A program made the position numbers and the translations under genes. Under the pieces are notes generated by a model. It made no database searches and was not told the origin of the DNA. It saw nothing but the letters and a program-made list of their open reading frames with translations. A stretch of DNA of 11,644 nt. Origin: Blautia sp. GTDB lineage: Bacteria > Bacillota > Clostridia > Lachnospirales > Lachnospiraceae. Each line of letters starts with the position of its first letter. Position 1 is the first letter of the stretch. Positions 1 through 5,211 of this stretch are shown one piece after another. The DNA is taken from contig JAUUSJ010000134.1 in NCBI GenBank assembly GCA_030841965.1, positions 1 through 11,644 of the forward strand, in the 5' to 3' direction.

Positions 1-11
1 ACATTGAGCGG

Positions 12-98
12 CAAAGCTAAGTATATCGAAAAATCGCTCCACTCTCTATCGTTTTTAGGGGAGATAGCTACTTGCTCTTTCAGCTGTGTATTGGCGAG
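12..98 (-). repeat. Inverted-repeat copy 1 of a dispersed intergenic element
   Basis: This 87-bp stretch matches the reverse complement of 4841-4927 without gaps at about 77 of 87 positions; the first 44 bases (12-55) are identical. The partner copy overlaps the left arm of a large palindrome at 4855-5050, so this is probably one arm of another copy whose remainder lies outside the window. It sits just downstream of the nitroreductase stop. A short direct repeat (82-95 and 102-115, 13 of 14 identical) lies at its inner edge. Its function is unknown. It could be a non-autonomous repeat, a recombination remnant or a transcript-end structure. Confidence 0.8.
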
Positions 99-146
99 GT
101 AAGCTGTATATTGGCAAAATAATGTATAACTGTATAAATCTCGTAC

Positions 147-884
147 CTATTTTTCCTGATAGCTTTTCAAATATTCCCTCACGGACCGACTCATCTCTCT
201 GGAAAAATCTGAGTTGTATTTTCTCTCGCAAAAAGCTCTCGTCCACTCCTCAAATGTCTTTCCCTTTTCTACTGTCTCTTTTTCAAACATTTTTCGGAGG
301 CTCTCACCGTTTCGTCTTTGATATGTATTTTCTTGTACGATATCCTCCAAGCGACAGCGTTTTGGCTTTTTTCTTTGTTTTTGTTGTTTTGTTGGATAGC
401 CAAATACAAGCATCGCCGCTGGAAATACATACTCTGGCAGATGCAATAATTCTCTGTGAAATTCACATTGCTCCATAATATCTCCGATATAGCAAGAACC
501 AATCCCAAGACTCTCTGCTGCCACGACCGCATTTTGTGCCGCGATAACCGCATCCGTAATCGACAACGCAAAATCTCCCTCCGCTGGCTTTCTCGGGCTT
601 GCACCGCCCTCCACAAATGCGTCATACCATTTTTGCATATCGGCACAAAAAATAAGTACCATCGGTGCCTTAGCGATAAACGGCTGATTGTCACAGCTTA
701 CTGCCAGCTTATCTTTTATCTCCTGGTCTGTAATATCCAAAATCGTGTACATCTGCTGATTTCCCGCCGTAGGTGCCTCCATCGCAGACTGCAAAATCAA
801 TTTTTTATCTTCCAAAGAAATTGGCTTGTCCTCATATATACGAATCGATTTTCTGTTTTTAAGTGATTTTATAATTTCGTTCAT
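147..884 (-). CDS. Nitroreductase family protein (FMN-dependent oxidoreductase)
   Basis: The 245-residue protein has the nitroreductase fold signature. An N-terminal FMN-phosphate segment NRKSIRIYE (residues 10-18) is followed by APTAGNQQ (37-44), the central AAESLGIGSCYIGDI (122-136) and the closing VFGYPTKQQKQRKKPKR. Relatives reduce nitroaromatics, quinones or flavins with NAD(P)H in the cytoplasm; the substrate here cannot be told. The last ~65 residues are charged and helical, past the usual end of the core domain. The ATG is preceded by GAGAAGG at 7 bases, a site that lies inside the end of the upstream ATPase gene. Only 4 bases separate the two genes, which suggests co-transcription. 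By eye its base composition resembles lysA and gltX more than its AT-rich neighbours, so it may be resident sequence to which the cassette was joined. Confidence 0.88.
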   Translation of the reverse strand: MNEIIKSLKNRKSIRIYEDKPISLEDKKLILQSAMEAPTAGNQQMYTILDITDQEIKDKLAVSCDNQPFIAKAPMVLIFCADMQKWYDAFVEGGASPRKPAEGDFALSITDAVIAAQNAVVAAESLGIGSCYIGDIMEQCEFHRELLHLPEYVFPAAMLVFGYPTKQQKQRKKPKRCRLEDIVQENTYQRRNGESLRKMFEKETVEKGKTFEEWTRAFCERKYNSDFSREMSRSVREYLKSYQEK

Positions 885-888
885 TTTC

Positions 889-1866
889 TTACCTTCTCTC
901 TTCTTTAAAAGAAACCTTCTCTATTATTTTTAGGATACTATTTACAATACCCTCCTGCTTATATACAGGATTTAATATTTTCTTTGTATATGCTAGATAG
1001 CTTTCTCTTGTTTTATCTATTAAATATTGTGTAAAAAATCTCTCCCAACTCATATATTCTTTACTTTCAATATACAAAAATGGCTGTTTGAGTATTTCTT
1101 TCACCTCTGTATCTTTGATAAGCCCTGATTTTAAAATTAACCACTCAAAAGACTCTGGTAAATATAAATTTATTTTTTCTCTTTCCCCTATAAGATTTAT
1201 AATTTTATCCATCTCAGGACCAAAAGCAGCTCCATCTGCTATAATCAAAATATCCTCATCTTCTTGTTTTTGTACACATAGAAAAATATTTGATTTTCCA
1301 TTTGCTGAAATACATTCCATTCCTGTTCTCTCAGCAATCGATTTAAAAAATTGATACCCAGAATTAGAATCCTCAACTATGATTTTTTTAGGATGAATTC
1401 CCTCCACCAAATTATATTCTCCGTAAATTTGATAAAACTTATTATAAATTTGTTTTAAATTTCCGTATTTCCCAGAATTACGAATTCCATAAATCTCTTC
1501 TACACTATATGGAAGACATGGCAAAGCCTCTCGTGTTACAATTACATAATAATTATCTGTATTTTTTATAGCAACAGCAAAGTCTCGAGAAGATATAAAA
1601 GAATTCCCCTCATCTATAAATAAAATACTATTATGAAACATTAATAACATATTTTTCCAGTTTTTTCCTTGCAGTACAGCGCATTCTCTATCGCAATACA
1701 ATTCTATTCCACTATCCACTCCATTCTCATAGTATTCGCGAATCATATCTACTAGAGTAGTCTTTCCTGTAGCGCTATCTCCTTTAAGAATCGTTATATT
1801 CCGTTTAATTTCAAAATCATATTTTATTTTTTTATTTTGTATGATGACTCTGTATTTCCCTTTCAT
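889..1866 (-). CDS. Compact P-loop ATPase with possible Toprim-like C-terminal half
   Basis: The 325-residue protein is not a family I can name with certainty. Seen directly: a Walker A motif GDSATGKT (29-36) after a short N-terminal beta region, a Walker B-like ILFIDE (81-86), and YYVIVTRE (106-113) in the place of a sensor strand. The second half has KIIVEDSNSGYQFF (161-174), SANGKSNI (187-194) and ILIIADGAAFG (206-216). Their order and spacing recall the Toprim domain of OLD-type nucleases (an E motif, a GKSNI-like turn, then a D motif). The usual DxD reads DGA here, so a nuclease site would be degenerate. No ABC signature is visible and there are only about 45 residues between Walker A and B. 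The start is fixed by GAGGG 8 bases upstream. The DUF4869-like stop lies 12 bases upstream of the start, so the two genes form a probable operon. The Walker motifs are secure; the Toprim idea is inference. Confidence 0.75.
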   Translation of the reverse strand: MKGKYRVIIQNKKIKYDFEIKRNITILKGDSATGKTTLVDMIREYYENGVDSGIELYCDRECAVLQGKNWKNMLLMFHNSILFIDEGNSFISSRDFAVAIKNTDNYYVIVTREALPCLPYSVEEIYGIRNSGKYGNLKQIYNKFYQIYGEYNLVEGIHPKKIIVEDSNSGYQFFKSIAERTGMECISANGKSNIFLCVQKQEDEDILIIADGAAFGPEMDKIINLIGEREKINLYLPESFEWLILKSGLIKDTEVKEILKQPFLYIESKEYMSWERFFTQYLIDKTRESYLAYTKKILNPVYKQEGIVNSILKIIEKVSFKEERR

Positions 1867-1878
1867 TTCTCTCGCCCT

Positions 1879-2316
1879 CTATACATATAATCCCGCAATG
1901 TCAACTAATTCTCTCATATTATGCACAACTTGATCCGTATTCAAAATATGAATCTCAAATTCTTCTTTTCCAAAATTCATCAAATGTCTCAAATTAATTG
2001 TGATATCCTTCTCTCTTCCCATCTTCAAAAGCCATTTTGCACAATTATCTCCACAATTTGATGCATTAAAAACCTTTTCTGGTACATTATCAATTAAAAT
2101 TAATGTCTTCACGCCTCCTGATAAACTAGTTGGAGGAATTTTTCCAAGCACAGGACTATCAATCACTCCATTTCCCAGCACAATGGACTTATCGACATCT
2201 TCAATCATTTCCCTAGCTCGTTCGGATAAAATCCATTCTTCTTCATATACATTTTTAAAATATACTACTGTATTATAAATTGCTTCTGGCATATCCCCAT
2301 AAAAGATATTTAACAT
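1879..2316 (-). CDS. DUF4869-like protein, partner of the downstream ATPase
   Basis: The 145-residue protein begins MLNIFYGDMPEAIYNT, which I recognise as DUF4869-like; the function of that family is unknown. The frame stays open up to 2355, but the ATG at 2316 is the better start: GGAGGG sits 8 bases upstream of it, and family members begin at this MLxIxxGDM sequence. Notable segments are SLSGGVKTLILI (about residues 60-75), NASNCGDNCAKW with two cysteines, and the C-terminal DITINLRHLMNFG. There is no signal peptide or membrane segment, so it is probably cytosolic. A TATAAT box lies at 2361-2366, and a 27-bp motif also found upstream of lysA overlaps its -35 region. The ATPase gene follows after 12 bases. 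The family name is from memory and would need a profile search. Confidence 0.75.
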   Translation of the reverse strand: MLNIFYGDMPEAIYNTVVYFKNVYEEEWILSERAREMIEDVDKSIVLGNGVIDSPVLGKIPPTSLSGGVKTLILIDNVPEKVFNASNCGDNCAKWLLKMGREKDITINLRHLMNFGKEEFEIHILNTDQVVHNMRELVDIAGLYV

Positions 2317-2360
2317 TTTATATTCCCTCCATATTGCTATGCTACTCATTTCCACACTTT

Positions 2361-2425
2361 ATTATAAACTGACAGGTCTACTAACACAGACAATCACAAC
2401 TGAAAGCTGTTTGACAAAGCTTTCA
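2361..2425 (-). promoter_or_regulatory. Promoter and shared upstream element of the DUF4869/ATPase operon
   Basis: On the minus strand a consensus TATAAT (2361-2366) lies about 45 bases upstream of the DUF4869-like start. No good -35 hexamer is found at 16-18 bases. Instead positions 2371-2397 carry a motif that recurs almost unchanged at 6633-6658 upstream of lysA. Its core is GTCTAC-TAACA-CAGAC on the plus strand, which is partly inverted. A hairpin TGAAAGCT/AGCTTTCA (2401-2408 and 2418-2425, loop 9) follows, and TGAAAGCTG is also shared with the lysA copy. A weak -35 plus an operator-like motif suggests control by a DNA-binding protein; that is inference. Confidence 0.5.
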
Positions 2426-2431
2426 TAGTAA

Positions 2432-2474
2432 ATTACCGCATCTAATAGTTCTCAAAAACTTTAGATACGGTAAT
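2432..2474 (-). terminator. Long hairpin after the DUF6440-like gene, possible terminator
   Basis: ATTACCG-C-ATCTAA (2432-2445) pairs with TTAGAT-A-CGGTAAT (2461-2474), giving a 13-pair stem with one mismatch and a 15-base loop. It starts 20 bases past the stop of the 60-residue gene. The tract after it in the direction of transcription is only TTTAC, so it is a weak intrinsic terminator. It could instead insulate the next promoter or protect the 3' end. Confidence 0.45.
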
Positions 2475-2494
2475 CTAGCCAAGCATTTTTTCCT

Positions 2495-2677
2495 TTATTT
2501 ACGCACTGGAGTAATAATAGGCTTTCCATCTGCGTCAAGAAGTGGAGTCAAACCTCCTGTGAATCCAGTTTGATGATATAGATAATTCACCCCAGTCTTA
2601 GTGTCAACCCAAATCTCTGTCGTATCCATCTTTCCCTGACTGTAGCTCTTTACAAACCTCTTCTTTTTATTATCCAT
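2495..2677 (-). CDS. DUF6440-like small protein
   Basis: The 60-residue protein has the pattern I associate with DUF6440: a basic N-terminus, KMDTTEIWVDTKTGVNYLYH (residues 16-35), then GGLTPLLDADGKPII (41-55). The D-TGVNYL and GGLTPLLD-GKP blocks look like two strands and a turn of a small beta-rich domain. Its role is unknown. There is no membrane segment. The ATG is preceded by AGGGGG at about 7 bases, and an extended -10 promoter lies just upstream, so it is probably its own transcription unit. A long hairpin follows the stop. Family members are often stand-alone genes in Firmicutes, so its position next to the other accessory genes need not mean shared function. Confidence 0.75.
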   Translation of the reverse strand: MDNKKKRFVKSYSQGKMDTTEIWVDTKTGVNYLYHQTGFTGGLTPLLDADGKPIITPVRK

Positions 2678-2712
2678 TATTTTCCCCCTAATAAATATAT
2701 TCTAGTTTTTTA

Positions 2713-2721
2713 ATTATATCA
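2713..2721 (-). promoter_or_regulatory. Extended -10 promoter for the DUF6440-like gene
   Basis: The minus strand reads TGATATAAT, a perfect TATAAT with the TG extension. It lies about 35 bases before the ATG. The -35 position is weak (TAGAAA), as is common for extended -10 promoters. Confidence 0.6.
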
Positions 2722-2798
2722 TACTTAGAATAGTATTTCTATCTTTATTTTGCAAAAACAATTCTCTCCTACATACTATCTGCTGCCATCAAAATAAC

Positions 2799-2817
2799 AT
2801 TATCCCCTATAGATAAT
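2799..2817 (-). terminator. Weak hairpin after the zinc-ribbon/TPR gene
   Basis: ATTATC and GATAAT (2799-2804 and 2812-2817) form a 6-pair stem with a 7-base loop, about 25 bases past the stop at 2843. The following minus-strand sequence GTTATTTTG is moderately T-rich. This is the only terminator-like structure seen there and it is thin. Confidence 0.25.
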
Positions 2818-2842
2818 TGCCAAAAATATCCCTAACATAAAT

Positions 2843-3967
2843 TTAATATTTCTTTCCACATTTTTCACATTTCTTCTCTTTAAAGAGTCCTCCTGTAATT
2901 CTTCCCCCACAGGAAGTACATCTCCCTGTACTTTTCCAAACATTTTTTCGTATTTCATTAGGAGAAATCTTTTCATCAAGAATTAACATATAAATTCTCT
3001 TTATATCACCAGTTTTTCTTTCTAAAACAAGGCTATTTCCTAAACAAAAAAGATAATCACTCATTCCATAATCAAAACCATTATAATATTCCCACTTTAC
3101 ATATGGTTTCATCCACTTACATTCCCCGAAATCACCAGGAATAGACCCATATTTTCCAATTATTCCCCCACTTCGCAAAAATCTTTCTATTTCTAAAAGC
3201 GAATCCATACATACCCTATCTTTCTTATCATAATCAAGATTTTCATATAACTTTCTCTCCTTAAAAAGAACATCTTTAAACTTCCCTTCCAAAATTAACT
3301 CTTTTGTATAATACCCTAATTGAAAACAACTAATCTGACCTCTTTCAACTTCTTGACGCCAAGTAGATAATGCTATTTTTTGTAGACTCTGTAAACGTGG
3401 ATGTTCAAATTTCTCTAATAATAAACATATATCACTCTTTCTTAAACCTTTTAAATTTGAATCCCTAAACTCATATGTTGAGTCTTTCTCATAATCAAAT
3501 CCTTTTTTGTATTTACTTTCTAATTGTTTCCAGTACATTTCATATTCTTGAGAATAATCATGTAATTTCATGGCAGTCTGTGCATATTCATCAGAGCTAA
3601 TCAAACTACTCCAACCGATTTTGAAATTGTCTGCCCCTACTGCTATATTCGCTACTATAGTACATCTAAAAACTCCCCACCATCCTTCTGGTTCATCTGG
3701 ATATTTTTCTACCACCTTTTTAAATGCATCTATAGCATATTCATACTTTCCTAGTTTCATATAAGTCTCAGCATTTCCTAAAAGACTAGCACTATTTTCC
3801 ACCGCTTGGACAGAAACTGAATTGTCCACTCCATTCCTCTTCATATTCTGAACTTTAGCTTGTAAACTTTCTTTGGAATACTTCATCCCACAAAACTCGC
3901 ATTTTGCAAAAGCTAGACTAGCATCCATTTCTAACAAACCTCCACAAATATCACATTTCAATTTCAT
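2843..3967 (-). CDS. Protein with zinc ribbons at both ends and a TPR segment
   Basis: The 374-residue protein opens with a zinc ribbon: C5 and C8 in CDIC, C23 and C26 in CEFC. It closes with a second one: C350 and C353 in CTSC, C367 and C370 in CEKC. Residues about 63-96 (ETYMKLGKYEYAIDAFKKVV) form one clear tetratricopeptide repeat. The middle is rich in aromatic and charged residues and looks helical, without a recognised domain. It is cytosolic, with no signal or membrane segment. Such proteins usually act by binding partner proteins or nucleic acid; the partner is unknown. The ATG at 3967 has GAGGA 7 bases upstream and a good promoter about 35 bases upstream. The 52-bp repeat array begins about 90 bases beyond that promoter. 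By eye the gene is strongly AT-rich. No function is assigned. Confidence 0.8.
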   Translation of the reverse strand: MKLKCDICGGLLEMDASLAFAKCEFCGMKYSKESLQAKVQNMKRNGVDNSVSVQAVENSASLLGNAETYMKLGKYEYAIDAFKKVVEKYPDEPEGWWGVFRCTIVANIAVGADNFKIGWSSLISSDEYAQTAMKLHDYSQEYEMYWKQLESKYKKGFDYEKDSTYEFRDSNLKGLRKSDICLLLEKFEHPRLQSLQKIALSTWRQEVERGQISCFQLGYYTKELILEGKFKDVLFKERKLYENLDYDKKDRVCMDSLLEIERFLRSGGIIGKYGSIPGDFGECKWMKPYVKWEYYNGFDYGMSDYLFCLGNSLVLERKTGDIKRIYMLILDEKISPNEIRKNVWKSTGRCTSCGGRITGGLFKEKKCEKCGKKY

Positions 3968-4000
3968 ATCTTTATCCTCACTTCCTATTATTTTACTTCA

Positions 4001-4028
4001 ATTATAATTATATTTTCTTCTTTGTCAT
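4001..4028 (-). promoter_or_regulatory. SigA-type promoter for the zinc-ribbon/TPR gene
   Basis: On the minus strand ATGACA (4023-4028, 5 of 6 to consensus) is followed after 16 bases by TATAAT (4001-4006). The ATG lies about 33 bases beyond the -10. Confidence 0.65.
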
Positions 4029-4117
4029 TCTAAATGTAATAATTGTTAAATAAAATGTCAGAATTAATTCATTATTAAATTGTACTATGTCTTCAGAAAT
4101 AAACTAAGCCTTTTGGT

Positions 4118-4480
4118 TTTACGGTCATTTTAGACTATCTTAATTTTTCAACTGTAATTATAACTAAGCTTTTACAGTGATTTTGAACTATTTTGAGTTT
4201 TCAACCGTAATCATGGCTAAATTTTACGGTCGTTTTAAACTATTGTGAATTTTCAACCGTAATTATACCTAGGTTTTTACGGTGATTTTGAATTATTTTA
4301 ATTTTTCAACCGTAGTCATGGCTAGATTTTACGGTCGTTTTAGACTATTTTAATTTTTCAACCATAATCACGACTAGATTTTACGGTCGTTTTAAACTGT
4401 TTTGAACTTTCAACCGTAATTATAACTAAGTTTGTACGGTCATTTTAGACTACTTTAAATTTTCAACCGTAATCGTATAT
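4118..4480. repeat. Tandem array of seven ~52-bp units with TTACGGT/ACCGTAA dyads
   Basis: Units begin where ACGGT (or ACAGT) occurs at 4121, 4174, 4226, 4279, 4331, 4383 and 4436, so the spacing is 52-53 bases. An eighth, degenerate unit starts near 4483. Most units carry TTTTACGGT, then GTTTTAAACTATTTT-like sequence, then TTTTCAACCGTAAT. TTACGGT and ACCGTAA are inverted complements, so every repeat can pair internally (loop about 25) or with its neighbour (loop about 13). Junctions come in two kinds, AATTATAACTAAG-like and AATCATGGCTAGA-like, in the order A-B-A-B-B-A, which hints at an older ~105-bp unit. There is no open frame of note. It lies upstream of the zinc-ribbon/TPR promoter. Function is unknown; protein binding or alternating hairpins are possible. 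Confidence 0.85.
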
Positions 4481-4584
4481 TTACAATAATTTTAAATTAT
4501 TTTTTTATTCTTAACCCTAAAACTTTTCACTAATTTTTTTACTAAAAATTCGTTTTAAATACCAATGATTTATCAATAAATATG

Positions 4585-4679
4585 TTTTGAATCAACATGG
4601 TTATTTCTTCTCTTGTAATTCTTCCATATAAATTGTCTGTAGATAATTGTTTTTTGAATCAACACGGTTATTTCTCCTC
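4585..4679 (-). repeat. 28-bp direct duplication carrying a ribosome binding site and start
   Basis: Positions 4585-4612 and 4652-4679 match at 26 of 28 bases, 67 bases apart. Read on the minus strand, each copy is a purine-rich Shine-Dalgarno tract, then AATAACC, then a start codon (GTG at 4665, ATG at 4598) opening with the codons M-L-I-Q. The reading frames that follow are only 30 and 18 residues long (ending near 4573 and 4542). GGAGGAG lies 8 bases before the GTG. This looks like a duplicated gene start, or debris of a decayed small gene. No protein is claimed. Confidence 0.55.
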
Positions 4680-4840
4680 CCAAAAAATATAGATATGATA
4701 CACTCTGTAAGTATAAATTTTGAAATATTTAAACAGAAAAGACAAAGAAAAACACCAATCAATTAGACAAATATCATAAAATCCCCCGATAGCTAATAGA
4801 ATACCAATAAAAAAACAATAGAAAATCAAATTCAAATCAT

Positions 4841-4927
4841 CTCGCCAATACACAGCCAAGAGAGCAAGCAGAGATATGCCCCGAAAACGATAGAGAGTGG
4901 AGCGATTTTTCGATATACTTAGCTTTG
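4841..4927 (+). repeat. Inverted-repeat copy 2, partner of 12-98
   Basis: This is the reverse-complement match of 12-98 (77 of 87 identical, 44 in a row at 4884-4927). It runs from CTCGCCAATACACAG into the left arm of the palindrome. The two copies enclose the nitroreductase, ATPase, DUF4869-like, DUF6440-like and zinc-ribbon genes together with the 52-bp array. Confidence 0.8.
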
Positions 4928-5050
4928 TCGCCGGAGCACTGTCTGAGCGCCGTAGGTGCGAGTTTGCGGGAGGCGACATATATCAGCGTATGTCGAAAAA
5001 TCGTGGGAACGAACGTGTTTACGGGACATATCTTTGCTTGCTCTCTTAGC
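4855..5050. repeat. Large imperfect palindrome (~196 bp)
   Basis: The left arm 4855-4932 and right arm 4972-5050 are reverse complements over about 78 bases. The best blocks are AAGAGAGCAAGC at the outer ends, GATATG-CCCG next, CGATTTTTCGA-ATAC in the middle, and TGTCGCC at the inner ends. A stretch of about 20 bases in the arms is poorly matched. The loop 4933-4971 is GC-rich compared with the surroundings. The right arm runs directly into the tandem array at 5036. Transcribed from either strand it would form a long hairpin, so it could end or protect transcripts from lysA. It could also be a mobile palindromic repeat; one arm recurs at 12-98. Confidence 0.7.
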
Positions 5051-5205
5051 GTCTGTCTCCATCCTCTTTGCTTGCTCTCTTAGCGTCTGTCTCCATCCTC
5101 TTAGCTTGCTCTCTTAGCGTCTGTCTCCATCCTCTTAACATCTGTCTCCACTCTCTTAGCGTCTATCCCCACAACCTCTTAACATCCATCCCCACAATCC
5201 ATCAA
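5036..5205 (-). repeat. Tandem array of ~22-34 bp units downstream of lysA
   Basis: On the plus strand the core CTCTTAGCGTCTGTCTCCAT repeats at about 34-base steps three times (the extra piece is TAGCTTGCTCTC), then at 21-23 base steps with growing divergence toward the lysA stop. The minus-strand core GGAGACAGACGCTAAGAGAG matches the array at the right edge of the window (GGAAACAGACGCAAAGAGAG). The array starts 7 bases after the lysA stop codon and merges with the palindrome. No terminator is seen between lysA and the array. Confidence 0.85.
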
Positions 5206-5211
5206 AGCATC

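Noticed and set aside
86..478. Plus-strand open frame of 130 residues
   Set aside because: It is the antisense of the nitroreductase gene, with no ribosome binding site and no recognisable domain.
4118..4480. CRISPR array
   Set aside because: Units are similar along their whole 52 bases with no unique spacers, repeats vary between units, and no cas gene is present.
4668..4979. Open frame of 103 residues with a hydrophobic second half (LIFYCFFIGILLAIGGFYDICLI)
   Set aside because: Its start and first ~40 residues lie inside the palindrome and the 87-bp repeat, there is no ribosome binding site at the start, and I recognise no family. The hydrophobic part may be a remnant of a membrane protein but is not supported as a gene.
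1..5050. Insertion sequence or integrative element
   Set aside because: Inverted repeats are present but there is no transposase, integrase or resolvase, and no target-site duplication can be identified.
5036..5205. Coding repeat (protein with short tandem repeats)
   Set aside because: Unit lengths of 21, 23 and 34 change the frame, and no frame stays open with a plausible start.
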